From Neomegalonema sp. (GTDB lineage Bacteria > Pseudomonadota > Alphaproteobacteria > Rhodobacterales > Rhodobacteraceae): 52,202 bases of DNA. Shown here piece by piece: positions 16,515 through 25,860 of this stretch; position 1 is the stretch's first letter, and each line of letters starts with the position of its first letter. Location: NCBI GenBank assembly GCA_022760355.1, contig JALEGB010000041.1, forward strand, positions 1 through 52,202. The letters run 5' to 3'. The notes beneath the pieces were generated by a model. That model was given only the letters and a program-made list of their open reading frames with translations, was not told the DNA's origin and searched no databases. The position numbers and the translations under genes are program-made.

Positions 16515-18347
16515 AAGCTGCGCAGTGGCGGCGGCCAACCAGTCAGCCGCCTCAGCATCGGCGGCAGGCCCTTCAGCGAGAAGCGGCCCGACCTCCGCCA
16601 ACACCCGCGCATGATAGGCGTTCAGCCAAGCGCGCTCGTCAGCGCTCAGCAGCTCGATCGCCAAGACGCGCCGATCAATCGGGACGAGCGTCAAGGTTTC
16701 AAACCGATGCATCTTCCGATCGCCAACCACGTCAATGGCCGTCAGCGCGTCCGTTGGCGTATCTGCAGGCGTCACAAGCAAAAGATTCTCAATCCGGACG
16801 CCGAACGCGCCCGGCTTGTAACGGCCCGGCTCGTTAGAAAGCACCATCCCCGCCTCCAGCGGCGTCGCGCCGGTCTGTGAGATGCGCTGCGGCCCGTCAT
16901 GGACGCCAAGGAAACTGCCGACCCCGTGGCCGGTGCCGTGATCATAATCCAGCCCGATACGCCACAGCGCGATGCGGGCGAACGCGTCGAGCGCGCCACC
17001 CGGCGTTTTCTCAGGAAACACGAGCTCAGAGACTGCAATCATGCCCTGAAGCACCCGCGTGCAGGCCGCGCGCATCTCGCCCGTGGGCGCGCCGATCGCG
17101 ACCATCCGAGTGATGTCCGTTGTGCCGTCCTGATACTGGCCGCCGCTATCGATCAGCAACAATCCGTCGCCCACAACCTCCGCCGAGCCCTCATCCGGCG
17201 CGCGGTAATGCGGCAGGGCGGCGTTGGGGCCAAATGCAACGATCGCGTCAAAACTCGGCTCTTGATGAGGCGCGCCCAGCGCCGCGCCTGTTTCGTCGCG
17301 AAATGCGATCAGCCGCGCGCCAATCTCCGCTTCGTTGAGCGGCGCGCCCCCCTGTGGCGCCGCCACGGCCTTATCGAGCCAGCAGAAGAAGCGACAGAGG
17401 GCGGCGCCATCGCGTTGGTGCGCGGCGCGCGCGCCGCGGACTTCCGCCGCGTTAAAGCGCGCCCGCGGCGCGACGCACGGATCCGGACGCCAGTTAACAG
17501 TCGCGCCCGCCGCCGTCAGCTTTTGCGAAATTGCGATGGGCGCGCGCGCCCGATCAACGCCAACATGAGCGCCGCTCTGGCTCGCCAGCGCGCCCTCGAA
17601 AGCATCCCAATCAGAGATCGTCGTTTCGGGTCCGAGCCATTCAACTAAAGCGCGATCAAACTTCGCCGGATCGGAAAACAGCTCCACCCCCCCATCCCTG
17701 TCGACAAGCGCATAGGCCAACAGCAGCGGCGTGTTCGGCGTATCGCCGCCCCGGATATTGAGCAGCCAGCAAATGCTGGCCGGATCAGTCAGCACGACCC
17801 GGTCCAGCTTCGCCTTGCCGATTTCGGCGCCGATTCTCGCACGCTTATCCGCCGCGCTCTCCCCCGCAAAGATCTCCGGATGAATGCGCCCCGGCGCGGA
17901 TGGCGGGCCCGGCCGGTCCGTCCAGCCCTGATCCACATAGTTGCGCGGCGCCGGCAGAAGCTCCGCTTCCGCCGCCTTGAACGCCTCAGCGAAATTTTCA
18001 ATCTCGGATGCAGTGTGCAGCCACGGGTCGTAGGCGATCCGACGCCCCGGCGCCAGGGCTTCGCGCAGCCATGTCGCAGGTTTGGTGTTCCGAATCGCAA
18101 TAACCGAGATCAGTTGAGCGTCCACCTGCGTCGGCGCTTGAGCTTCGTACCGGCCATCGACGAAAAGCGCGGCGCGATCATCCAGCACCGCTGCGAGACC
18201 GGCGGAGCCTGTGAACCCCGTCGCATATGCGAGGCGCTCATCGCAGGCGGGCGGCGTTTCATTCTTATGCCGGTCGGCGCGCGGGATCAAAAATCCATTG
18301 AAACCGTCTGCTTGATATGCGCGGCGCAGGGCGTGAAGTGGGGTCAT
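16512..18347 (-). CDS. pepP: Xaa-Pro aminopeptidase (aminopeptidase P family, three-domain type)
   Basis: The 611-residue metallopeptidase removes N-terminal residues preceding proline. Two creatinase-like N-terminal domains are followed by the pita-bread catalytic domain from about residue 310. Metal and catalytic residues are visible in order: the His of ALPHYRAP, the two Asp of DSGGQYQDGTTDITR, the His of GTGHGVG, the Glu of SNEPGRY and the Glu of VRIENL. Length matches the long eukaryote-like aminopeptidase P1 form. No signal peptide is present. Confidence 0.93.
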   Translation of the reverse strand: MTPLHALRRAYQADGFNGFLIPRADRHKNETPPACDERLAYATGFTGSAGLAAVLDDRAALFVDGRYEAQAPTQVDAQLISVIAIRNTKPATWLREALAPGRRIAYDPWLHTASEIENFAEAFKAAEAELLPAPRNYVDQGWTDRPGPPSAPGRIHPEIFAGESAADKRARIGAEIGKAKLDRVVLTDPASICWLLNIRGGDTPNTPLLLAYALVDRDGGVELFSDPAKFDRALVEWLGPETTISDWDAFEGALASQSGAHVGVDRARAPIAISQKLTAAGATVNWRPDPCVAPRARFNAAEVRGARAAHQRDGAALCRFFCWLDKAVAAPQGGAPLNEAEIGARLIAFRDETGAALGAPHQEPSFDAIVAFGPNAALPHYRAPDEGSAEVVGDGLLLIDSGGQYQDGTTDITRMVAIGAPTGEMRAACTRVLQGMIAVSELVFPEKTPGGALDAFARIALWRIGLDYDHGTGHGVGSFLGVHDGPQRISQTGATPLEAGMVLSNEPGRYKPGAFGVRIENLLLVTPADTPTDALTAIDVVGDRKMHRFETLTLVPIDRRVLAIELLSADERAWLNAYHARVLAEVGPLLAEGPAADAEAADWLAAATAQL

Positions 18348-18539
18348 TGAGATGCTCGCATTGCCTTGATAACGCCAGCTAACGGCGTGCGGCCCCGTTC
18401 CTCAAGGGGGCGCGCGGCGAATGGTTGCGATTAGTCGACGCCGGCGACGGATGCGCTGGCCTCGGTCGGGTTTTGCTTGCTCTGCGGAGATGACGGCGCT
18501 TCTCTGACGGCTCCAAGGGCTCAACCGGGGAAGGTTGTG

Positions 18540-19010
18540 ATGCGACCATCTGCTCTGATCAGCGCGCTGGCGTGCGCCGCGGCTCTTTCGGCCTGCGCAG
18601 CTTCGACCAAACCGACGCCAACCGCGCCGCCGGCCCCCGCGCTCGCCGCGCCGAAGGCCAAAGCGCCGAGCCCGGCCCCCGCCCCGACCCCAGCGGCGAA
18701 AGTCGCGGATCGGTCGGACGCAACCTGTGGGCTCGCCTCCTGGTATGGTGAGAAATTCAGAGGGCGGAAAACCGCAAATGGCGAGATATTTGATCCAGAT
18801 AAGCTGACCGCAGCGCATAAAACGCTGGCTTTTGGGACGGTGTTGATCGTCGAGCATGAAGGCGCCCAGGTGATCGTGCGGATCAATGATCGCGGCCCCT
18901 TCATCGAAGGGCGAGTGATCGACCTTTCGCGCGCCGCAGCAGCCAAGCTTGGCTTTATTGAAAAGGGCGTTGCCGAAGTATGCTTCGCGCCGGAGAAACC
19001 AAAAGCCTGA
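18540..19010 (+). CDS. rlpA: RlpA family septal-ring lytic transglycosylase, lipoprotein
   Basis: The 156-residue protein has a lipoprotein signal ending in LSAC (Cys about 19), a Pro/Ala-rich linker to about residue 58, and a double-psi beta-barrel RlpA domain. Domain motifs are ASWYGEKFRGRKTANGE, AAHKTLAFGT and RINDRGPF; the His and Asp correspond to the catalytic pair. It should cleave denuded glycan strands at the septum from the outer membrane. The C-terminal SPOR domain of many RlpA proteins is missing. The ATG at 18540 follows GGGGAAGG. Confidence 0.9.
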   Translation: MRPSALISALACAAALSACAASTKPTPTAPPAPALAAPKAKAPSPAPAPTPAAKVADRSDATCGLASWYGEKFRGRKTANGEIFDPDKLTAAHKTLAFGTVLIVEHEGAQVIVRINDRGPFIEGRVIDLSRAAAAKLGFIEKGVAEVCFAPEKPKA

Positions 19011-19108
19011 GCGCTTCGCCCCAGGAAATCATGACCTTGGATGCGCCATCGTCTAAGGACGATCTCTCCGCTGTGACACCGCGCTGCGGTTGTATGAATT
19101 GGCGGCCG

Positions 19109-19164
19109 AGAGCGATTTGAAGTTAGATGGACCCATCTAACGGCGCGCAAATCGCGACCAAACA
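19109..19164 (+). repeat. Repeat B, copy 2
   Basis: This copy matches 16393-16448 at 53 of 56 positions, with the palindrome GTTAGATGG-A-CCCATCTAAC. It lies about 100 nt after rlpA and is not joined to repeat A. Confidence 0.85.
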
Positions 19165-19249
19165 GAGACTTAGGAGTTCACCCCCTCACCCGAGCGATGT
19201 ATGGGACGACCGCAATAGGGACGCAGCGAACCTTCATTCCAATTGCGTT

Positions 19250-19285
19250 GAGGTCCGCCAGTTGCGCGAGGCCCGCCAGTTGCGT
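19250..19285 (+). repeat. 18-bp tandem duplication
   Basis: GAGGTCCGCCAGTTGCGC is followed directly by GAGGCCCGCCAGTTGCGT. The two copies differ at two positions. Confidence 0.75.
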
Positions 19286-19359
19286 CGACGTATGCTTCTC
19301 TATGTGCGTCAAAGGAATCGAACGGCTGATACGGGTACCCATTGAGAGGACGTGACGGT

Positions 19360-20484
19360 ATGACCCCTAGAGACCGGTCGCTTATGCCGGATTATCTACG
19401 GCTGATCGCGCTTTTTGGCATTGTGATCGTCAACGTGCAGTTCATTGCGTTTTCCGCACTGCACGGATTTACCGAACCGGCGGGCGAAACCTTTGGCGAT
19501 GATCTAACCCTGTGGCTCGTTAACGGGCTGGCGCTCCTTAAGACTTACGGTCTGTTTTCCTTCATGTTCGGCGTTGGGCTTGGGTTCTTGATGCGCTCAA
19601 TCGAACGGCGAGGTTTGCAGTTTGGCCGTGTCTATCGCAATCGGATGATCGGCCTGCTGTTATTGGGCCTGGCGCATGGCTGCCTGTTCTTTCCCGGTGA
19701 CGTTCTTGTCATTTACTCCGTGACCGGGGCGATCCTGTACGCGTTGCGCAACTGGCCGACGGCAAGACTCGTGAAATTAGGAGCGGCGCTGCTTGTCTTG
19801 CAGTCGGCCGTCGGGTTTCCATTGCTCTCCGCCTCGCCAGAACCCCCCACGGAGATTTTCGGTTACGAAGCAGCCGCCTTGGGCCAAGGTTCCTTCATCG
19901 ACGCCGCTATTTTCAGAAGTATCGGTTTTGCTTTCACGCTCCCGCTGTTCTTGATTGTTCAGGGAACCTCTGCACTCGGCTGGTTTTGCCTCGGGTTGGC
20001 GGCGATGAAGTCAGGTATGATAGACAATACTGCCCATCCGCTTTGGCGGCGCGCGCGGCGGGTGTGTCTGTTGCCGGGCCTTGTTCTGAGTCTGTTGGGC
20101 GCAGGTATTTGGCAATGGGGAACGGCGACACTGGGGGCCGCATTAACGATCATCATCGCCCCAGTCGCAACCCTGGGCTACCTTGGACTTATTGCCGCGA
20201 TTTCACGCCCTCCAGGGCCGATAATGGCTCGAATCCTGGTCGCTGGCGGATCGAGCCTAAGTATCTACCTCGGTCAGTCGATCCTCTTGTCGAGCATTTT
20301 TTCAGCCTATGGAATGGGGCTGTGGAACAAAGTCGACCGGGCGAGCGCCACGGCCATCGCCCTATTTGTGACGATCCTGCTGTTCATGGCCCTGATCGCG
20401 TGGCGACATTGGTTCAAGCTGGGTCCGATGGAATGGGTGTTGCGACGGATCACATATGCAGGTGCGGCTGCCGGATCACGGTGA
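19360..20484 (+). CDS. DUF418 domain membrane protein
   Basis: This 374-residue inner-membrane protein has about nine or ten hydrophobic segments and the DUF418 C-terminal signature GSSLSIYLGQSILLSS with a terminal WRHWFKLGPMEWVLR block. The N-terminal MPDYLRLIALFGIVIVNVQF is also typical. The family is of unknown function; some members act in vanadium or antibiotic-related transport settings, but nothing here points to a substrate. GAGAGGA precedes the ATG at 19360. Confidence 0.88.
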   Translation: MTPRDRSLMPDYLRLIALFGIVIVNVQFIAFSALHGFTEPAGETFGDDLTLWLVNGLALLKTYGLFSFMFGVGLGFLMRSIERRGLQFGRVYRNRMIGLLLLGLAHGCLFFPGDVLVIYSVTGAILYALRNWPTARLVKLGAALLVLQSAVGFPLLSASPEPPTEIFGYEAAALGQGSFIDAAIFRSIGFAFTLPLFLIVQGTSALGWFCLGLAAMKSGMIDNTAHPLWRRARRVCLLPGLVLSLLGAGIWQWGTATLGAALTIIIAPVATLGYLGLIAAISRPPGPIMARILVAGGSSLSIYLGQSILLSSIFSAYGMGLWNKVDRASATAIALFVTILLFMALIAWRHWFKLGPMEWVLRRITYAGAAAGSR

Positions 20485-20629
20485 CGCCGCCGGCTCCGCC
20501 GACATTGATATGGCGCGCGCGCCCAGCTCGTCCGCAGCCGAACCCATGATGGAAACTCCCGCGCGCCGCGTCCTGCTCGGACCGGCCCCGAAAACGAACT
20601 GAGAGCAGCCGGATTGATGAGGCGCCGGG

Positions 20630-21883
20630 CTAGGCGTCAAACGCCGGGTCAAATAGGCGGCGGTGCTCCTCGATCGCAAAACGATCCGTCATGCCGGACA
20701 CATAATCAGCGATAACCTTCGCCCGCTCCGCTTCGGTCGGAGCGGCCTCCGCCGGGCGCCGCCATTCATCGGACAGCAGCATCGGCTCAGCGAGATACAG
20801 CTCGAAGATCTCGCGCACAACGCGGCGGGCCTTCCACATCATCCGGTTGACCCGGCTATGCCGATACATCCGCCCGAACAGGAACTTCCGCAGCGGCCGG
20901 ATCTTCTCCAGCATCTCCTGCGAAAACGCGACCATCGGCAGATCCGCCGCCCGTATATCCGCGGCGCAGCTGGGCGCCAGCGCCGCAATCCGACGCTCAG
21001 ATTCGGCGATCACATCCTCGACCATGCTGCCGAACACGCGCCGAAGGGTCTCAAACGCCCGCCGTTCGCCATCGATTTTCGGATAGCGAGACGTCACTTC
21101 CGCGGCCCAGGGCGCAACGATCGCAAGCTCGGCGATCTCTTCGAAGGTGAACAACCCGGCGCGCAAACCATCATCGAGATCATGGTTGTTGTAGGCGATA
21201 TCGTCCGCCAACGCCGCGACCTGCGCCTCAGCGCCGGCGAAACTCTCAAGCTCAAGATCATGTTGCATGACATAATCGGCGATATCCGCCGGCGCCGACG
21301 GCAAGGTTGCGCGCGGCCCGCCCAGCGGCCCGTTATGCTTCACCAGCCCTTCCAGCGTCTCCCATGACAGGTTGAGCCCATCAAACTCCGCATAACGCTT
21401 CTCCAGGCAAGTGACGATCCGCAGCGCCTGCGCATTATGATCAAACCCGCCATACGGCTTCATCGCCTGATCCAACGCATTCTCGCCCGCATGCCCGAAT
21501 GGCGGATGCCCCAGATCATGCGCCAGCGAGACCGCCTCGGCTAAATCCTCATCCAACCGCAGCGCTCGCGCGATCGTTCGCGCGATCTGCGCAACCTCCA
21601 CCGAATGGGTCAGCCGGGTGCGAAAATAATCGCCTTCATGTTCAACAAACACTTGCGTCTTATGTTTCAGCCGTCGGAAGGCGGCGCAGTGGATAATCCG
21701 GTCTCTGTCGCGCTGAAACGGTGAACGATGCAAGCTTTCGTCTTCGGCGTGACGCCGCCCGCGGCTTCGCCCCGCTTCGGAAGCCCAATCCGCCATCGGG
21801 CGATCAAAATAGCGCCAAGGGGCGTCCTCTGTCGGACGGCTCTCGGCGCTTTGGGGAATGTTCGGAACGTCAGCGGCGGCCAT
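20630..21883 (-). CDS. dgt: Deoxyguanosinetriphosphate triphosphohydrolase-like protein
   Basis: The 417-residue HD-domain enzyme hydrolyses dGTP or other dNTPs to the nucleoside and triphosphate. The metal-binding HD motif is visible as RLTHSVEVAQ near residue 90 and AHDLGHPPFGHAGE near 120-133. Length fits the shorter, alphaproteobacterial dGTPase-like clade. GGAGAGAA lies before the ATG at 21883. It diverges from the iron-sulfur carrier gene, a neighbour arrangement consistent with independent transcription. Confidence 0.93.
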   Translation of the reverse strand: MAAADVPNIPQSAESRPTEDAPWRYFDRPMADWASEAGRSRGRRHAEDESLHRSPFQRDRDRIIHCAAFRRLKHKTQVFVEHEGDYFRTRLTHSVEVAQIARTIARALRLDEDLAEAVSLAHDLGHPPFGHAGENALDQAMKPYGGFDHNAQALRIVTCLEKRYAEFDGLNLSWETLEGLVKHNGPLGGPRATLPSAPADIADYVMQHDLELESFAGAEAQVAALADDIAYNNHDLDDGLRAGLFTFEEIAELAIVAPWAAEVTSRYPKIDGERRAFETLRRVFGSMVEDVIAESERRIAALAPSCAADIRAADLPMVAFSQEMLEKIRPLRKFLFGRMYRHSRVNRMMWKARRVVREIFELYLAEPMLLSDEWRRPAEAAPTEAERAKVIADYVSGMTDRFAIEEHRRLFDPAFDA

Positions 21884-22051
21884 GATCGTTCTCTCCAGTG
21901 CTCAAGTCGGCGTAAATTGATCGTCAGCCGAAAGGGATAGGCGCTTGCGCAAGAAAAGCCCGAGCGCCAAGCTAAGGTTTCGGCCTTGGCGCCGCCCTGC
22001 GCGCCGCTTATGTGCGATGAAGTAGCCTAAATCAGGCTTAAGAGGAACGTT

Positions 22052-22411
22052 ATGAGCGCAGATGCAAGCGTCGACGTCGCCCAAGGCGCGCCGCAGGTCA
22101 CAGACGCCGCCTACGTGCGGCTCGCAGAAATTATCGCCGCTGACGGCCGGACGGACGCTCATTTGCGCGTCTCGGTGCTGGGCGGAGGCTGCTCCGGTTT
22201 CCAGTACAAGTTCGAATTGGACACCGAACGCGCCGAAGATGATCTTGTCCTGAGCAAAGATGATGTCGCCGTGGTGATTGATAGCGTATCCGCGCCGTTT
22301 CTCAGCGGTGCAGTGATCGATTTCAAGCGCGAGCTGATCGGAGAACGCTTCGCCATCGACAACCCGAACGCGGCCAGCACCTGCGGCTGCGGCACGAGTT
22401 TTTCGATTTAG
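22052..22411 (+). CDS. erpA: Iron-sulfur cluster insertion protein, ErpA/IscA type
   Basis: The 119-residue A-type carrier delivers Fe-S clusters to apoproteins. The three ligand cysteines are present: Cys47 in GGGCSGFQY and Cys111/Cys113 in STCGCGTSF. GAGGAACG precedes the ATG. It stands outside a suf or isc operon, which favours the ErpA name over SufA, although the split is not certain from sequence alone. A strong bidirectional terminator follows at 22432-22463. Confidence 0.88.
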   Translation: MSADASVDVAQGAPQVTDAAYVRLAEIIAADGRTDAHLRVSVLGGGCSGFQYKFELDTERAEDDLVLSKDDVAVVIDSVSAPFLSGAVIDFKRELIGERFAIDNPNAASTCGCGTSFSI

Positions 22412-22431
22412 CGGCTCAGCCGAACAACACA

Positions 22432-22463
22432 AAACCCCGCTCAGAGCTTTCTGAGCGGGGTTT
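22432..22463. terminator. Bidirectional intrinsic terminator between erpA and rpmB
   Basis: A perfect 14-bp stem (AAACCCCGCTCAGA with TCTGAGCGGGGTTT) encloses a GCTT loop. It has T residues on the plus-strand side and A residues on the other, serving both convergent genes. Confidence 0.9.
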
Positions 22464-22486
22464 GAAAAACGCACAGCGCAGGCGGT

Positions 22487-22783
22487 TTAGCTTGCGGCTT
22501 TCTCCGCCGCAGCCTTTTCAACCTCGCGCTTGACCTTCAGCGCACGCGGGCTCAGCTCCTCATCGCGCGCCTTAATCAAGAACGCGTCCAAACCACCGCG
22601 ATGGTCAACCGTACGCAGAGCGGCGGCCGAAATCCGGAAGCTGAAGGAGCGGCCGAGGCTGTCGCTCAGCAGCGTGACTTGGTTCAGGTTAGGCAACCAC
22701 CGACGACGGGTCTTGATGTTCGAGTGGCTGACATTGTTGCCAGTCAAAACGCCTTTACCGGTCAGCTCGCAACGACGGGCCAT
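22487..22783 (-). CDS. rpmB: 50S ribosomal protein L28
   Basis: The 98-residue protein is a component of the large ribosomal subunit. [20 protein letters not shown] at the N-terminus, followed by the basic [11 protein letters not shown], is diagnostic. It carries an alphaproteobacteria-like C-terminal extension rich in Ala, Lys and Glu. A longer frame upstream is rejected in favour of the ATG at 22783, preceded by GAGAGGAA. Confidence 0.97.
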   Translation of the reverse strand: MARRCELTGKGVLTGNNVSHSNIKTRRRWLPNLNQVTLLSDSLGRSFSFRISAAALRTVDHRGGLDAFLIKARDEELSPRALKVKREVEKAAAEKAAS

Positions 22784-23075
22784 GTGTCGTTCCTCTCTCG
22801 GGAAACGGCCCGAGGCGGCCGACGCTCCCACAATTAGATCGAAAATTCAGCGCCGAGCGCCACAAAAGCGAGCAGCTCAAAGCACAGATGAGCGCGCCTT
22901 TTACGCGCTAACCCCGTGCGCAGTCAAGGATTGAAGCGCCGCCGCCGCCAGACTGTGACAAAGCGACGATAGCGCCGCCGCTCAGACGCTACGCTGAGCA
23001 TTGACGCCCACCTTCAGCGCTGCAGACTTGCCGACCGGCGAATCGGATCGGAACCTGTCGGAGCAGAGAAACAGC

Positions 23076-23738
23076 ATGGACTTGCAGCAGGCGCCAAGCT
23101 GGCGTGACGCGTTGAGCGAAGAATGCAACAAAAGCTACTTCGCCAACTTATCCGACTTTGTGCAAGCCGAATACGCGCGCGCGGACGTGTTTCCGCCTGC
23201 GGCCGAGATCTTCAAAGCGTTCGAACGCTGCGCCTTTGACGATGTGCGCGTCGTGATCCTCGGGCAAGACCCTTATCACGGCCCAGGACAAGCCAACGGG
23301 CTGTGCTTCTCGGTTCGCGAAGGCGTGCGGCCGCCGCCGTCGCTGGTGAATATTTTCAAGGAAATTGAAAACGATCTGGGCAAAGCGCCGCCGCCCCACG
23401 GGTCGCTGGAGCGCTGGGCGGAGCAGGGGGTGCTGCTCCTCAACGCCACGCTGACCGTGCGGGCCAACGAAGCCGGCTCGCACCAGAAAAAGGGCTGGGA
23501 AAAATTCACAGACGCCGCGATCCGGCGCCTGTCGGAACGTCGACGCCATATCGTCTACATCCTGTGGGGCGCCTATGCGCAGAAGAAAGCGGCGTTCGTG
23601 GATGAGAGCGAAAACTGCATTATCGCCTCCGCCCACCCCTCGCCGCTCTCCGCCCGCCGCGGCTTTTTTGGCAGCGCTCCGTTCTCTCGCGCAAACGATT
23701 ATCTGAGCGAAACGGACCAAGCGCCCATCGACTGGTAG
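23076..23738 (+). CDS. ung: Uracil-DNA glycosylase, family 1
   Basis: The 220-residue enzyme removes uracil from DNA at the start of base excision repair. The water-activating Asp65 and adjacent residues are in GQDPYHGPGQANG, and the catalytic His is in ASAHPSPLSA near residue 190. Uracil-recognition segments LLLNATLTV and GWEKFTD are present. GGAG sits 14 nt before the ATG at 23076. The gene converges with meaB, with 17 nt between their ends. Confidence 0.96.
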   Translation: MDLQQAPSWRDALSEECNKSYFANLSDFVQAEYARADVFPPAAEIFKAFERCAFDDVRVVILGQDPYHGPGQANGLCFSVREGVRPPPSLVNIFKEIENDLGKAPPPHGSLERWAEQGVLLLNATLTVRANEAGSHQKKGWEKFTDAAIRRLSERRRHIVYILWGAYAQKKAAFVDESENCIIASAHPSPLSARRGFFGSAPFSRANDYLSETDQAPIDW

Positions 23739-23755
23739 CCAAGGCGAACTCCCGC

Positions 23756-24775
23756 TCAGTCCCCCCCACCCCTCACGATCAGCTCCGCGGCGGCGGCAGG
23801 CTCCAGCGCGCCGCGACGAACCTCCCCATCAAGCGCAGCCAATTGCGCCTGCGCCGCGGGATCCGACGCGAACCGCTCCCACAACCGCGCCTCAATCTCG
23901 ATGCGCAACCGTCGCGCCGCTTGATCGGCGCGGCGACGATCCCGCCAACCTTCCGCCCGCCGCCAGGCGTCAATCGCGACAATTCGTTCCCAGGCCTCGG
24001 CGACGCCAGCGCCGGTGGCGGCGGAAACCGCCGCTGCGCTTGGCGCCCCGTCCGGATCGCCAGGACGACGCCGCAGCAAATGCAGCGCCCCCGCGTAATC
24101 CGCCGCCGTCGCCCGCGCTGTGTCCGCCAGCGCGCCATCGGCTTTGTTGATCAGCAGAATGTCGGCCATCTCCATGACGCCGCGCTTCACCCCCTGCAGC
24201 TCATCACCGCCGGCGGGCGGAATCAGCAACGTGAAGATGTCGGTCAAATCGGCGACCATCGTCTCGGACTGGCCGACCCCGACCGTCTCCACGATCACGA
24301 CGTCAAACCCGGCCGCCTCGCACAAACGCAAGCTTTCCGCCGTGCGGCGGGCCACGCCGCCCAAGGCGGCGCCGGACGGGGACGGGCGGATAAACGCGTT
24401 GGGCTCGCGCACAAGCAGCTCCATCCGGGTCTTGTCGCCCAGAATAGAGCCCCCCGTGCGCGCGGAGCTTGGATCGACTGCGAGAACGGCGAGCCGCTTG
24501 CCTTGCCCGACAATATGCCGGCCAAACGCCTCAACGAAGGTCGACTTCCCCACCCCCGGCGGCCCTGTCAACCCGATCCGCAAACTATCGCCGACGCCCG
24601 CCACCGCGTCGAGCAGCGCGGACGCCGCCACACGGTCTTCCGCCCGCGCCGACTCGACCAACGTAATCGCCCGCGCCAAGGATCGACGCTCGCCCGCCAG
24701 CACGCCCGCCGCCAATTCGCGCCCGCGTTCGCGATCTTCGCCCTGCCGCGCCAGATTCTCCGCCGAATGATCCAT
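23756..24775 (-). CDS. meaB: Methylmalonyl-CoA mutase-associated GTPase MeaB
   Basis: This G3E-family GTPase protects and gates cofactor loading of B12-dependent mutases. Motifs: GPPGVGKSTF (P-loop, about residues 58-67), VDPSS, the switch region ETVGVGQSE and the NKADG guanine-specificity motif. The ATG at 24775 gives 339 residues; a GTG at 24790 is an alternative. No mutase gene is in the window, but the B12-dependent ribonucleotide reductase at 46394 shows that this cell uses cobalamin. Confidence 0.93.
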   Translation of the reverse strand: MDHSAENLARQGEDRERGRELAAGVLAGERRSLARAITLVESARAEDRVAASALLDAVAGVGDSLRIGLTGPPGVGKSTFVEAFGRHIVGQGKRLAVLAVDPSSARTGGSILGDKTRMELLVREPNAFIRPSPSGAALGGVARRTAESLRLCEAAGFDVVIVETVGVGQSETMVADLTDIFTLLIPPAGGDELQGVKRGVMEMADILLINKADGALADTARATAADYAGALHLLRRRPGDPDGAPSAAAVSAATGAGVAEAWERIVAIDAWRRAEGWRDRRRADQAARRLRIEIEARLWERFASDPAAQAQLAALDGEVRRGALEPAAAAELIVRGGGD

Positions 24776-24902
24776 TCCCCGCCCAATCACTTCTTACATA
24801 GACTCCGCGCCGCCCGCGCCCCGGCCCCGTTTTCGCCGTTTTCCAGCCCAATTCGGCCGCGATCCCGACGGCGGGAGAGACATTTAACGATGGATAGAGA
24901 GA

Positions 24903-25694
24903 ATGACGACCCTACGCCATCTTCACCGCCGACAACTTGGCGGCCTCACCCTGCTCGCAGCTTTGGCGATAACGCCGAGCGCTGCGACTGCGCAAACCAA
25001 AGCGCTGGAAGCCGCCGAATTCGCCCATGGCGCGGCCTATCGGATTTACCTCGGCGGCGCCCGCGTCGCGAAAGCGCAGCTCGAGGTCACCAAAACGGGG
25101 GCGAAGTACCGAACGAGCTTTAATCTGACCGCGGGCGGAATCGTGAAATGGTTCTATAAAGCCACGATCCGAACAATCGCGACCGGCGCACAAGCCGCAA
25201 ACGGCGCATGGGCTCCAGCGCTGTTCACCTTCCGCTCCCGCATCGACAAGAAATCCTATAAATTCGACCTCGCTTATAGCGATGTCGGCCCAAGATCGGT
25301 CGAGGCGACCCCGCCTTTCTCCCCACGCCCTTGGCAGCTTGACCCAGCGAAGCAAATCGGCGCGCTTGATCCGAACTCAACCGCAATGCGCATCCTGTTC
25401 CGCGCTAACGGGGAGAAAGTGTGCAAGCGAAAGTTCGACATCTATGACGGCCGCCGCCGCTACACCATTATGCTGACGAAAGAACTCCGGCGCGAGAAGA
25501 AGCTCGGCGACCTCCTGGTCGACTGCGTCGGGATCTGGAAGCGAACCGCCGGCTTCAAGCCCAAATATATGAAACTGCCCGGACACGAGTTTAAGGTTCA
25601 GTTCCATTTGCGAGACGATGGCGTCACCTGGCCGGTCCGCGCCTGGGCGGCGACCAGCTGGGGCGACGTGACTGCGGTTATCCGCAAGAAGTGA
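24903..25694 (+). CDS. DUF3108 domain protein, exported
   Basis: The 263-residue protein begins with an arginine-rich signal peptide, a hydrophobic stretch at about 13-26 and probable cleavage after ATA near residue 30. The mature region follows the DUF3108 pattern of alternating beta strands (YRIYLGGARVAKAQLEV, YRTSFNLTAGGIVKWFY). Family function is unknown; envelope location is inferred. GATAGAGAG precedes the ATG. A strong hairpin follows the stop codon. Confidence 0.82.
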   Translation: MTTLRHLHRRQLGGLTLLAALAITPSAATAQTKALEAAEFAHGAAYRIYLGGARVAKAQLEVTKTGAKYRTSFNLTAGGIVKWFYKATIRTIATGAQAANGAWAPALFTFRSRIDKKSYKFDLAYSDVGPRSVEATPPFSPRPWQLDPAKQIGALDPNSTAMRILFRANGEKVCKRKFDIYDGRRRYTIMLTKELRREKKLGDLLVDCVGIWKRTAGFKPKYMKLPGHEFKVQFHLRDDGVTWPVRAWAATSWGDVTAVIRKK

Positions 25695-25702
25695 CCCTTG
25701 CC

Positions 25703-25739
25703 TTGCTGGGGCCCTTCCTACGGCGAAGGGGCCCAGCAA
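25703..25739 (+). terminator. Hairpin after the DUF3108 gene
   Basis: A 14-bp stem with one mismatch (left arm 25703-25716, right arm 25726-25739) begins seven bases after the stop codon. There is no clear T run, so it may be a weak terminator or an mRNA-stabilising hairpin. It may also serve maeB from the other side. Confidence 0.6.
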
Positions 25740-25860
25740 CACGCTCAGCAGCGATAGCGAGCCGTCAGATAGCCCCCGTCTTGCGCCGGCAACGCGCCAG
25801 TTCAACGACACAGAGTCTGCTGACGGTTCCGCGGATCATCATCAGGCTTTAGGCGGCGAT

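Larger units (their letters stand above)
19011..19359. other. Intergenic region holding repeat B copy 2 and a small tandem repeat
   Basis: The 349-nt gap between rlpA and the DUF418 gene contains a small hairpin (ATCGTC/GACGAT near 19049-19064), repeat B copy 2 and an 18-bp tandem duplication at 19250-19285. No reading frame with protein-like character was found. Confidence 0.5.

Noticed and set aside
23843-25123. 426-codon plus-strand frame opposite meaB
   Set aside because: Its translation is Arg/Pro/Gln-rich and lies antisense to a clear MeaB GTPase; GC-rich DNA often leaves such long shadow frames.
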